From: Lutjanus erythropterus
Taxonomy: Eukaryota > Chordata > Actinopteri > Lutjaniformes > Lutjanidae
DNA length: 64,000 nt
Assembly (NCBI GenBank): GCA_020091685.1
Contig: CM034605.1
Coordinates: 12,534,218 to 12,598,217 of the forward strand
Direction of reading: 5' to 3'
A program made the translations under genes and the position numbers. The notes under the pieces are model-generated. The model did no database searches. It saw only the letters and a list, made by a program, of their open reading frames with translations, and had not been told where the DNA came from. Below are positions 1 through 13,700 of the stretch, one piece after another (within the stretch, counting starts at the first letter, position 1; every line of letters starts with the position of its first letter).

Positions 1-614
1 ATCCTTTTAAAATTGATTTTAAACAGACTTAATGGTGGAAAACTGTTTATTCATTCATGAATGCAGCTTGCAGATTGGACGGGTTAATGCTCTGCTCCAC
101 ACCATCACTCTTAGACATATATATGCATAGAAGTTGTCCAGTTTAACTGCAGCCTTATCTGCCGCCCACTGGAGGAGTGAGGGTTAAGTGCCTTGCACAG
201 TGGCTTGAATTAAGCAACAGCAAGTGCTGCTCTTTCAGTTGTTTGGATCAGACATTAAAATGCAAAATATGCTGTGTCCAGTTCAGGATGAAAGTGAAAG
301 GACCATTGTGTAGGTTTTAAGGCTCATTTATGCTAAACGTTAGATGCTCATACAGATGGAATCATTTGTGCAGGTTTTCTGAAAGTTTATGAATTAACTG
401 GAGCAGTTCCTCCAGAGTAGCCAACAGTTCAAGACATGGCATGCAAGACATGGCTGCAAGTTCACTTTTTGCAACGTATGTAATGGCTGTCCAGACCACT
501 GGCATCTACAATGCTGCCTCCGCTTGATGTCTGCTTGTGTTCAGACTTGCCGTTTGAAGCTGCATTTGATCATATATCGTGAGTGAACTCTGAACAAGAA
601 TGGTAAACACTCAC
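1..614. other. last rtn1 intron in window, no feature seen
   Basis: I looked for the final rtn1 exon on the minus strand (IQAKIPG-type codons followed by a stop) and did not find it. No repeat or motif stands out. Confidence 0.6.
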
Positions 615-673
615 TTCCCCACCACCGAGTTGACCTGGGTCCGTATTAGTCCCACATACTGATCAATCTGTGC
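615..673 (-). CDS. rtn1: rtn1 homology-domain exon 5
   Basis: 59 nt encoding AQIDQYVGLIRTQVNSVVG plus AA|, which needs a G from the next exon to make Lys. Acceptor cttcttcag, donor AA|gtgagt. The remaining C-terminal codons should be in an exon left of the window. Confidence 0.95.
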
Positions 674-1102
674 CTGAAGAAGGAAGGAAAATGACAGGTG
701 TAAATACTAAACAACAATTTGTAAACCAGGCTCGACTTGAGTTTTCATGATGCTCAGATTCGTACCTGATGTTTCTCATAGACCACAGGCATGGTGAACA
801 TGGAGACCACAGCTGTAGAGGCATGGAGAGAGTCATGGTTAATATGAAGGTATTCTGAGCTATAGTGGGAATAAGCTTAGACAGGAACACACTTGTGTCA
901 GCAAGGTCCCCCAACACTTATCTAATGTACACTGGAAAAGTAAACAGATACTGTACTTGATCAACATGTCCAATAAATGAATATGGTTCTGGCATAGTGA
1001 TTAGGACATGCTGTGCTTGTCATTAACACATGACATAATATAGCTTTGTTCTGTAGCTGTTTATCAGACTGCTGAACTACTGACACACAAAAAGCAAAAT
1101 GC

Positions 1103-1193
<91 letters not shown>

Positions 1194-4100
1194 TCAACAG
1201 AAATGCTTGGAAGTTCGCTGAAGATAAAATAGAGCTGAGTGAGAATCAGGATGACCTCACCTAGGATGAGCAGCGTCAGGCCGTTGAAGAGAGCGCCCAC
1301 ATAGGTCAGCAGCCACATCAAGACAGCAAACTGAAACACACACATACATGACAGGTTTTAATCTTTGTAGCTTGCATGTCTACAGTGTATACACATAAAT
1401 TGCTTCCTTTCTTCAGATTTAATTAAAAGGTCTAAGACTTCTCCCGTGCATACTAAAGGTTTATTTATCTCAAATTCTGTTCACAAATGTGTTAAAATCT
1501 ATGGCAGTGAGCACTTCTCCTTTGTCACGATAATCCATCCACCTGTATGACCTGCCCTATTCTGCCTCTGATTGGCTAGTACTTGTTGCCTTCGTTAGTT
1601 GGGTTGATAAGGTTTAGACATGAAAAGTGATTTGTTAAGCTTAAGGTACAATTATCAGGTTAAGCCAATCAGAGGCGGAGTAGAGCAGGTCCTGCCTTTG
1701 CCCTCCTAAGGAAAAAAAGGACATATGTCCATATGACATATGTGAAAAAACCATAGTTCAGCACCTAATAAATGTCTTTTCTCAAGATCAAACTTGAAAG
1801 TTTGAAAATCCAAAGCACACGTGTAATAATCATGCTGCTTAAACAACATCTCTATATACCACACCTGTCAGGTGTATGGATTATCTTGGCAAATGAGACA
1901 TGCTCACTAACACTGATTTTAAGAAATTTGTGGGGAAAAAAGTGTTGCATTCACGTTTTTGTGGAATGTAAGAATTTGGCATCTGTTGCTAACAATGACA
2001 AAAGGCAAGAGTTTGGAGGCAAACCTTCAAGGAATCAACCAGATCTTGTACAAGGAACAGCCTGCGGAGCTCCTTCATACAGGTGTTGGTGTACAGCAGG
2101 ATTTTGTCAGCATATTTGCTAATCTGGTCCTGGGACAGAGCGATTTCCATCTCCAGGTAGGATCTGGTAAGGTAGAGAGAGTCAGAGACAATATCCTGTA
2201 GTAAGAAAACATTATAGATCATATTACATCAGTTATCAAAAGGAGATCACATAGATTAGGTAGAACAACCTAAATGTGTGTTATTTGGTTGAAGAGATAG
2301 TTCAGAGACACTTTATTAGGGAACTGTACTATTTTTCCAACTTCTCGAGAGTCAGAAAGTAATGACTGTTTTAGACAGATGTTTTTTATGTTTGCTGTAG
2401 TCTGAAGTTATATCAAACAGCAATATTTGGCTATATTGGCTAAAGTGCTGAGTGTCAAATAACATAGTGATGATGCCATAAAGCAAGTACACTAAAGGGT
2501 TGCCTTTTTCCAAGCTTTGTCTGATGGGAGGACCACAGTCTCAGACGAAGAAAACATCTGCAATATATCTTTTAATGAAATCCTCAAACCGTCTCATTCA
2601 ACACTCACTTGAAAGGATGTCCTTCATCGGTCTTCTGCACAGCCTGCAGCACAGACTTGTAGATCCTGAAGCTGATGGTGGCGGAGAGGGCTGCCAGGGC
2701 TAAGTAGGCTCCGACACTGACCACGCTGAACTGGGTCAGGGAGAAGAGGAGCAGAAGCACGCTGCTGAACACGGCTCCCGACTGCTTCACATTCCTCCAG
2801 TAGAGCAGGTCAATCGCTGTAGGGTGGGAGGAGGAGGACAGGAGAAGGACAACAGGGTTAGGAGGACCCAAACAACCAGCCTGACCTGACCTCTCACCCT
2901 GACACGGAGGCCAGGGATCATAGACAAGCTCCCAGTTTGTCATGACTGACTCAAAAGGACATGCCAAATAAGGGAAAAAAACCTGATTTATTTACAACAA
3001 AATAAATGAAATGAATAAAGGGATTAGATGTGGAAGGCAGTACAATCAGTGGTGTAGGTGAGTGGTTGTGTGGCAAGTAAGGGGTAGGTGTTGGGAGGGT
3101 AAATAATGATAAAGGAAACCAAACAAAACACATGGCAAGAGTCTCAATGAGAGGATTGAGCTTTTAGAGAGACTGGGAGCAAGTCAGCCAAACACGACAG
3201 CCCTGCCTACAAATTAGGCAACACAACGCTGAAGGAGAGGAGAAGATGCGCAACCAAACAAGCGGGCTGTCACATCCATGGCCGTGTCCTTTTCAAAGTG
3301 GATGATGAGGCTGCTGCGCCCTACACACACCACACATTTGGGTCAAATATCTGGAAACTGTTCACAACCCAACGTCCTCAGAGAGCTCCGGCTGTCACGT
3401 GATCCAGTTTTAACCCAGCTTCCTAACCTAGCTTCTCGTTAGTGAGTTGTAGAGCTGAAGGTGTCTGAGTGACAGTTTGTCAGTTTGGTTCCTTTACTCC
3501 TAAATATAGAGTGACCTTTGCAGAAGATAAAAGCTGATGCTCACTTGTTGAGGACTTCGTGCTTACATCTGACGTGTACCTGTCGTCACCTGGACTGCTC
3601 TCACACATATACAAACATACATACAAACAGGCTGCTACACTGAAGGTACACCTGCGCCAGCTCCCCTGAGAACTGAATTAATGATTGACCTATAGTTCAG
3701 AGAAGGCAGTAGCAGAAATAGAAGCATTATCAGCAGTTTTACAGATAACGGTTCAATGTGACCTGGCCAGACGAGCACTTCTGTGGTCACTGACGAAGGA
3801 TGACGATGCTTCAGCGCAGCAGTGCCTCATTAGAACACGATTCCTCCTACAGGAACAAACTGTTGAAATATACAACAACCAACACACGCCTGCAGGCGCT
3901 CATACATCTTGCTGCACCATTTTCCTTCTACTCTTAACATTTCCTCACTTCTCCGGGTGGTGGGGCCTGTAATTCAAAGCCTCTCGCACAGATGAGAGAG
4001 AAGAAGTGAGAAGCAAGGATTAACCCAGTGTACCATTACAGCTCCGGAGGCCGACATGGTCCTCAGCTGGCAGTCGTCTGTGTCGGCTGGAAACATGGGC

Positions 4101-4677
4101 CTGTTTCCATAAGCTTGTTTCACCTCCACCACTACTGTGAGTCTAACAGAAATACCAGCATCTGTTGGCACCGACACCTGGACATCCTTCATGTCAAGCA
4201 AGAGCGGTGCGGTAATGTAAAGTTCAGAAGAGAAGAAGGGCTGCTGTGGTCTCTTGGGGTGTCTTACTCTTCCTCTCTGAGCTGTCCGCAAGCCTGCCTG
4301 CTCTAATTTTAGCTGTGGAGCTGTGAGCAGCATAGTGATGACGGCCATCTTTACTCTCCACTAAAAGGCATCTGTGGATGCCAAAAAGGCAGGCTGGAGC
4401 TGGGTGGCAACAGTCATTGTGGCTAGTCAATCTCTGCTACAGTACACAGACACTAACTGAGCCTATACTGTAACATAAGATATAATGATCTGTTGAATTT
4501 GTATTTTCTGATCAGTTTACAGTAGGGACATACAGTGTCCATCAGCCCACTATCAAATCAAACACACTCATTCAGAAACAGTGGGAACAGCTGCTTTACA
4601 TGCACCACTCCCCACAGAAGCCATTGTTGCTGCCACTGGTGACAAACTGTCCATGTGGTCTGATTTGAATGGAGATG

Positions 4678-4722
<45 letters not shown>

Positions 4723-7700
4723 ATACATACGGGCAGACAGGTAGCACACACAGCAGCTGTAACAACACACATCAGACAGCTCTGGCAGTACAGACAGGTG
4801 TTGACCGGCGACAGCAGCGACTGTCTGTGCCTTGTGATGTGCTGCACAGACAGACTGCACACAGCAGACTGAAAAGCTTTAGCGAGTGCAGTAGAAGCGT
4901 GTACTGACCTGCGGCTCCCATGGCTGAACAGGGAAAGAGGCAGCTGCTTTATCCACGGACAAAAGGAGAGCACTGAAGGGGGAGTTTACCCCCCTGCACA
5001 GGAGGGGAGGGGCCACAGCCACACCAGCAAATCAGCAGCAGCCTGCGCAGGGGGACTGACGGAGGGAAGGAGGGGAGGCAGGGAGGGAGGGGGGCATCTA
5101 TGGGGTGCGGTTGCCAAAGAATCACATTGCAATCCAACACACACTGACACACACACATACAAACACACTTTCTCTCTCTGTGTGAGCTCTTTCATGCTCA
5201 GGCTTTTAAGAGCAGTCCCGCGTACACGTGACAAAGACGCCTAGCAGCGATTGAAATAAAAGAAAAAACTAAAATATCTAAATATTTTAAGAAACCCTCT
5301 TATGCACAAAGACTGCATCATGCAACTTCTAAAGATGAGAAAACCACCCATGATAAACCGCTCAGACTGTAGTCATACATATTCTCCATTAAAATGCCTC
5401 GGCGGCTAAGGATCTGCTGCTGAGCACCTGCCTGATGCAGTTACCATAGTTACCATGCTCCATTTTCTCCCCACCGCTCACCAAGAGATGGAGTGAGGCA
5501 GGAAGGGAGGGGCCGAAAAAGAGGAAGAGGGAGGGGAAAGAGCTTTCCTTAGGGAACAGAGAGAGATTCATTTGCTCTGAATCTGGGGAATCAGCAGCAC
5601 ATAATGTGTCTCCTCCACACCCCGACAGATGAAGACAGCCGCTCCCTTTTATTGTGGAACACAAAAGGACAATGGCAGATTGAACACAAGGCCAGTTAGT
5701 CATCAAGAAAATGAAAATTCTGTTTGTAAAGCGGTTAAAACTGTCACTTTCCTCACTCAAATTTGTTCAATTTTGTGTCTAATTACTAACTGATTACAAG
5801 AATAAAACCAGCTTGGGTATATTAGACGACAATTGCGGTGACATTTCAACTGTTTACATTTGATGAAACCACAATCTGATATTCATCTATAAAAAGTAGG
5901 GATGTACACAAATCTGTGTATGTTATTCAGGAAAGCATTAATGGTGCGATGGAAATAGATGTCTTCTATCCAAAGTTGCTCATTATTATTTGGAAGTCAG
6001 CTCCATGATTACCTTGATGTAGTTAAAAAAAGTTATTGTCTATCTTAATCAATCACTGCTTTAATGGACCAATATCATTCATCAGAACTGTATGTCTGTA
6101 GAGTAACAGCGTCTTTCGATTTCTAAAGCTTTTTTTTGAGTATCTAATTTTTTCAAAATCCCCAGTTAAAGGGGGGGGGGCCTCAGTTCATGAAACTTAT
6201 AAAAAGAGAGAGGTAGATATGAAATGTACAGTATGAGGATGGGGAACTATATTTCATAATTAATTATATGGCAATATTAAATCATTTTGCCAATTGCCAA
6301 TGAATATTAGGTTAGAAAGTGTTACAAACCACTCCCATTTCTTCTATCCGAACACAGATACAAAACAGATACAGATACAAATAATGACATCTGTGTGCAC
6401 CAGTTAGTCTTTGACAGCAGCAAAAACTGAACTGTATGGCTGACAGTTTAAGTACAGCATGCAGGATGTTGAATCAAAGAACAGAGGAAGGACAAACACA
6501 GCCTACCAAGCTCCGTTTGTTGATATGACTCTTGCCGCTGCTATGCCAAACGAAAACCAGAGCAAAAAATGATTAACACCAGTGACAATAATACAATTCC
6601 CCCTCCCCCTTTTCTGTAGTGAAACTAGTTTAGCCTGACCTCATTAAATCACTGAAGACATCCTTGTGGCCTCAAACAAGCCATCAGCCGGAGTGAGCAA
6701 ACATGCAAAGGGACTTCTGCTGCCAACAGTCTCTCACAGCTGAGATTTGGTATTCAAGACTCACACTTGGAAATTGGGTGTGACGATGACGATTAACATA
6801 AAATGTATTATCGCAGGGACAATTCTGATGTTTTATATAAGGTGTAGACAGATGTATCAGTCTGACAGCTTGTCCGACAGGAATGAACATTAGCAAATAG
6901 AGGTAGTTAACAAAACATTTTGAACAAAAACATCACGAAAAAAGTTTCAACTACCCCACCATCTTTAGTGTATTTCTAAAGCTTGATTCTCCTCTCAGGC
7001 CACTTTACTGAACAAATATATGTATACTTAAGTATCATTAGCATTGAGTAAATCATCTGTGTTATGTAAAAAAAAAACTGGCCTGTCTGGAACTCCTTCT
7101 TTGAATACCTGGGAACCACTAAATCTGTGAAGATGGGAGTTGGACTTGGGACTGACGGAATAGGCCTAGAAAATGAAATATAATTTGGTATGACATCATA
7201 GTGCAAAGTGTATCGGGCATTCCAGATCTAAGGATGACTGTCCACTTTTTTTTCTTTTTTTGTTTACAGTTTGTTTCGTCTCTTTTTGTTTGGTTTGGTT
7301 GTCTGCGTTTTGTGTTGGTATATTGTCTGCAGACTGTGAAAAAAAAACCTGCCCCTCCAAACAGTTGATTTCTTCTGCCACATAACGGTGTGAAACCACA
7401 ACAAATTAAATGTGAGTCTTCCTAAATCCGTAAAGTTGTATACACCACTAATTATGCAACATACCACAGCAGAGAGTATCTAAGTTTTGACCTATGTTCA
7501 TGCATGTTCATAACAAGTACAACATAAAATATATTAAGACTGGCTCTGTAACATATTTATTAAGAAAAACATCTGTCCTTCACCTTGTTATCTGTGTGGT
7601 TTTGTGAATGTAGACCTAACCCATGACAAGAATCTGATTCTTATTCAGTACGATATTATTCAATCGTTGCCATGTGCTAATGGCCACTGCATTATTGTAA

Positions 7701-10700
7701 CCAAATAACTGTTTGGTTACCTGCCTGGTTCTTTTTGTCTTGTTTCAATTTCTGTTTTGTTGTTGGATATTTTTGTTGTAAAATTCATTAAAACATTAAA
7801 TTATATGACAAACAACACTATAGATTTAATTTTAGCCACTTGATAAGGAGCCACAAAGTGTACACAGTAGTGTTTTATACATTGTGATGCATATATTCGA
7901 AACCTGTTGGCCGTTGTGTGCCTTTTTGAGTCCTTTAAGTGTTTATTTTGAATAAGTCGTAGAAGCATGACTCAGTTTTGGATATGTCTTCATCACTGTT
8001 ATTGCTGGTAATTTATCTTGAGTGTCTTGGTGACAGTGAGTCAGTACTGTTCATGTGCAGTGATAATGACTCAGGGTGATGTGCAAACATTTAACAGAAA
8101 GAGAAAGCAAATCTGCTCAATTTCATCCTCTGCTGCGCTGTAACTGTATCAGCTTAATTTGATGCGTTCCTAATGTTGTGGACAGATCCTATCAGATATC
8201 CTGTTACACAGTCTCAGACATTCATTTTGGCCAAATGAAATGAAATGACTCAGTAGAATAATGACAAATGGTTTGTCATCAAGGTTATTTTTACAAAGCA
8301 GCAGCACAGCCACAGTCAGTGACTGTTGCAGCCTTTGTTGGGATACAATAAGCAGACCATTATTGCGTTTTCACTGCTGAGCCCAACCTAAAAAGATGAC
8401 AGATAATAAAACGCCACCAGTGTGGAGGAAGGGGCGCCATTTTCTCTGCTGGCCCCGTCTACGAGCCCTCCATGCTATGGAAACAGACAGACGGAGGATG
8501 CTCCTCTCCGGCCCAGTCTCTGCAAGGTGCCATGGCAGCCGAGGAGATAGGGCTGATGTAATCAGGATGGGTGTGCCCTGGTTACCATGGAGACAGTCTG
8601 TCAGTGCCGTCCGGATGCTTGGACTGCCTCGTTACACAAAAACAGAGCATACGCCATATAAAACCCGCTCCCCTGCACAGTTGCAAAATGGGGAGGGTGA
8701 TAACAATGACACGCCTTAGTCCACAACACTGGCATCCATATTAACATGCACCCAAAACAGATGGTGCCCAGCATGCTGGTGTGTGTGCATGTATTTTCCA
8801 TCACACCCACCGCCGTCTCTCACCCCCTCTCCGCTTTGTTTTTTTTTTTTTTTCAGACGCACACACATGCAGCAAAAAGGATCTGTCATCAGGGCGTGTC
8901 CGTTTTAAAGGAGGCGCAGGTAAACAGTGCTGTTTGATTCCCCAACACCAGACAAATACAGTTAGATGACAAATCTACAAATGCAAAACACACATACACA
9001 CACACAAGGATACAAACCTATATTGTCTGAATATTTAACCTACATGCAGAGATAACGGCCCATCTTTCACAGCCACAAACACAGACACAATCAGACTATA
9101 AACACATCAGTACCCTGGCCCTTCCAGCTGCTCCAGGAGCTCTCCTTCTTCACATCTGCAGTGGCCTGCATGCTGGTGATCAGTTACGTCCCTGTTCTCT
9201 TCTCTCTCTTTCTCTTTACGGTGTCCGTTTTCTTCTTTGTCTCCCTCTTCTTCAGCTGCACCGACTCACTCACTCATCCCAAAAAGGCATGAATGGTCGA
9301 AAAGGATGCAGCGATGACGGAGAGGGAGGAAGGGAGGGAGGGAGGAAAAGGTTTCCGAGGTGCTGCCGGCTCGCGGAGCACACAGACTGATGCTGTGGAG
9401 CAACGAGCGCTGGCTACAACAGAAAAGAGCAGGGAAAGTGCGTATGTGTGTGTGTCTGCGTATGTGCGCGCTGGGGGGAGGGGGACAGTGGAGGGGGGTT
9501 AAATTGTAAACACAATATCACAGTTACTGCTGCAGCAAACCATCCATGCAATGATTAAGAGCCTTCGGGGGTAGAGAGGGTGGGTGGTGATGGTTGGAGG
9601 CTCAGCTTTTTTCTTGAAGGGCAAGGTACACAGGCTTTCACAATAAAAGCCCTAACAGAACAAACTGGTAATAGAGGGGGTACAAGCAGTGGGAGTGTTA
9701 TCCCACATATGCTTTGATGAGATACCGAAACATTGTCATACACTTGCTAGCATGCTGTCCTGGCTTCTCTTGTAGCCTGTTAGTCTTTCTTCATATTTAT
9801 TGGTACAATTTGTAATACAAGCTACAAATATAGTACACATATAGAAACCTAAAAGAAGAATAGCAGTCATTTTAATTAGAGCTGTAATGATTAGTCAAGT
9901 ATGAATCGATTATTAAATTATTCCCCAACTATTTTGACAATGGATTAATCATTTTCAGTGATTTCTTTAAGAAATAAATGTCCAAATTCTTGGATTTCAG
10001 CTTCTTAAATGTGAACATTTTCTAGTTTCTTAACTCCTCTGTGACAGTTAACTGAATATCTTTGAGTTTTAGATTAAACAAGACATCTTGGGCTTTGGGA
10101 AACACTGATCGTCATTTTTCACAATTTTCTTTTGTGGCCCAAACAACTAATAGATTAATTGTGAAAACAACAGATTAATCAACAGTGAAAATAATTGTTA
10201 GTTGCAGCCCTAATTTCAATAGCATGATGTCATTTTGCACACCAGACAGGGTGCAATAGCAATATTTTCTGTAGGTTAAAAACTGCTAGATTTGAAACCA
10301 TGTTGCGAAGGAAAAATATGGCAAACATCCAGATCCACTGTTCTTTATTTGCACACAACAATATTTAATGTTGTAGCCAGAGATTCAAATAGCTGTTTCC
10401 ACTATGACTCACTGATAATTGAAGAGGCAAAGTGCCTGTACTTTAATAATTCACAGCATGAGAGACACACTGAGCAATACAGTACATTGCTCCCTGTTTA
10501 GTGCCCTCTGGATGTGTTTGTGCTTTACGATTTCCTCCCTTGAATAGATTTGTCATGCAAATGGAGCTGTAAATAGACCTATGACTCAAGAAAAAAGCAA
10601 CGTATGATGCTTAAAAGCAGAGAAACAAGAGAAACAGCACTGTCACTGTTTATGGCTAACAACATTTTTCAATCCCATCAAAGCCGTCAGCCCCCTTTGT

Positions 10701-13700
10701 CGCCCCTCCACCCCCCTGCAGACAGCCACACCTCACACCTTCTGCTCGCTGCAGCCATGACAGGCTTCACTGCCAGCACCAACCAAGAGGAAAGGAGAAA
10801 ACAGATTTCTCTGAACACACGCTCCCTCATCACTGTTGCTATGGCAACTGGCGTGGAAGTGCTCCCACTGATGAAAACATTATCTGCTGGTCTTCCACAA
10901 AGCAGCGATGACAAAGGTGCACTGCACCCTCTAGTGGTGAAGACAAAACAGACGTGACCTGCTTTTTAGCATTTCCAGAACCTTCTTACAGTCTGAGTAA
11001 ACAAAACAAGGAGAGACACTTTTTTGCTATTTAACTACATCAGCTTGTAAGGTCACTTGTAAGGTTATCTCTCACGATCTTCACATTCTGTTGGACCGTG
11101 GTGCATCAGTGGCTGTGAGTTTCAGGAAACCCGTGCACCTGTTCCTTTATCTTTGGAAGCCACAGAGAAGCCAAAATCAAACATAATTCATTTAAATGTG
11201 TTTTTTTCTGCTCTGTAATTTTATATAATTCAAGAGAATGCCTTCAAAGCCCCTAAGTAGGAGTATGCCCCAGTTTTGTCATCATTATGTAAACCCACCA
11301 TTTACAAGGACAGAGAGAGAACAGCCAATAGAAGTCAAAACACCAACATCAAATGTGCAGCTTAGACAGCATTAGCTCCTGCTAAAAGCAACTGGCATGT
11401 CTGACTTATCCAATCACAGCATGTTAAAGAGTGATGTAAGGAGACAGATGTTGTCAAGATGCAGAAAGAGTCTTTTTTTGCTCAACATCTGCAATTACAT
11501 TTTTTATTTGAGCTTTTTTCCACTGAAAGTTGAGAGTAATGTTTATAGGTTAGCCAGTGCAGCTGTTGAGCTTTAGTCGTCATGCACTGCCATCAATGTG
11601 AATCATTGCATCCTCACTCTGCTTTTTTTTCCCTCAAATGTACCACCAGGGGGAAGCAGACCTCAGGAAGGTACAACACAAGCACTTCCCACCCACCCCT
11701 CGCACAGACACACACACTCAGCAGTGGTACATCCCATTTCTCTCAGCAATCCTGTTTACTTTCCCAGCCTTGTCAACAAAACAATGTCAAAGCACACCGT
11801 GCAGGCAGGTAGCCAGGAAGTAAACAAACACAAACGCTGCATTAGTGATGTGATTAGAAATATGCTGTCCATAATTTTCAAACAGTTTATACCCCTAGAA
11901 ATGTCAGGGAAGATTTTGAACATTAATGCACATGCAGTAACTCTTTTTCACTCAAGGCATGAAGACACACCAGCACACACAACACTACCTGTTTCACAAG
12001 CTGACAGCGCTATTTCTGGAAAGCCACTACTCAAGATAGCAGCTTATAAGCCAAGGTGAAACCACTGCAACAATGAAAAGATTAGACATTTTTTGTGAAA
12101 TCCTATTAATTCCACAAAGAGGCAGTAACAATAATATTAGAGCCCAACTGACATTATCGGCCTGATATTGGTCTATTATATCTTCAGATTAATAGCCCAT
12201 ATCGAATATGTCCCCGAATATATGTTGTCTGTAGAGCTACAATGATTAATTGATTAGTTGAATTAATAAATTATTCAACAACTCTTTTGATAATTGAATA
12301 ATCATTTTGACTGTTTTTTTTTCACAAAAAATTCCAAATTGCCTGATTTCATCTTTAATATGAATATTTTCAGTTTTCTTTAGTCCTCCATGATAGTAAA
12401 CTGAATATCTTTGGGTTGTGTACAAAACAAGATATTGAGGACATCATCTTGGGCTTTGGGAAACACTTGTCAACAATTTTCACCATTTTCCGATGTTTTA
12501 TGGATGGATTAAAAAATAATGAAAATAACTGTTAAGTGCAGACACAGTTCTCTGAGATGCATCCATATGAAAGCTTTTTTTGTTTTAAGATTGTTTTGAT
12601 TTGTTAGCTTTACAGGCAGCATTTTATGTATATTTGATCTTTGTTCTTCATTCTGGTTTAATAAATACAAATATTTTGCTCTATTTGTGTATCTAATTTA
12701 TAGTTATTTATAATTATTAAAAATATTGGTGAAAGTTCACTGTTTCAGTGCCCTGATATTATTTTGGATGGTAAAGTATATTGTTGTAAACTTTGTGTGC
12801 TTGATAACTTTTTCAAGGATGATATTATATTATATTCGGTATACAAAATATTGGCAGACATATTGATATCGAAATATTTTTTACTCCCTAATATTGACAT
12901 CTGTGTCAGGCCCAAAAATCCACTATCGGTTGACCCTACTGAATATTTTAAATTTTTTGCAGAGGTGAAATGTATCATTTTGAAAAACACCAAATTCTAG
13001 ATAAAAGAGAAAAGATTATGAAGACTGACCTTTTTGTTTATTGAAGCCAGGGAAGAGTGAAGCAGCAGGTTTTCCAAGGTCTCCTTTGCCCTCGTTGGTG
13101 TGCTTGTGCATGTCGTCCTGGTGGGGCTTCTCTGATCGCACCTCTGGGGGCACGGCAGCGGTGGGGGGCTTAGGTTTGCTGGGGCGTTCCTCCTCTGTTT
13201 TCACTGGGGTCTTGACCTTTTCTGTGATCAGGGGCTCAGTTGGCACCACCTCAGCCGTACTGCGGGGAGGGATGGCGCTGGGAACAAGGGGAGAAGGGGG
13301 GCTGACTCCCGGTTTTGGGCCACTGAAGCCCTGCTCTCTCTTTGGGCTCTCTTCAGACGCAGACTCAATGAAGAGATCGCTGTCAAGCTCTGCCTCCCTC
13401 TCCTCCCTCAGAATGCTGTAGGCTGTGGGAGGAGCGTGGTTGCCAGCCAGGCCGAATCCACCCTTGGCGACTGGGGGATTGTCAAAGGGGTTGTTAGGCT
13501 GGCTGACAGTGCCCTTGCTTTTAGGCGGCTGGGCAAATGGGTTGCTACTGGCCTTTGGAGGCTCCTCAGACACCAGCTCGATCTCTGAGTCTCCAGACTC
13601 GGCGCTGCTGCCATCATGCTCCCTGCTGCTGGCCTTTGTGCTGGGAGTGCTTTTGGAAGCTGCAGGCTTCACTGCATCAGCCTTGAACATGTCATGGGGA

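Noticed and set aside
961-1345. Open frames of alternating His/Thr residues
   Set aside because: They are translations of the GT microsatellite at 1107-1190.
8396-8969. Plus-strand open frames upstream of isoform C region
   Set aside because: No domain, no fitting splice sites, poly-T inside; chance frames in an intron.
11598-12059. 153-codon open frame in rtn1 intron
   Set aside because: Unremarkable composition, no homology recognised, no splice sites that would join it in phase to rtn1.
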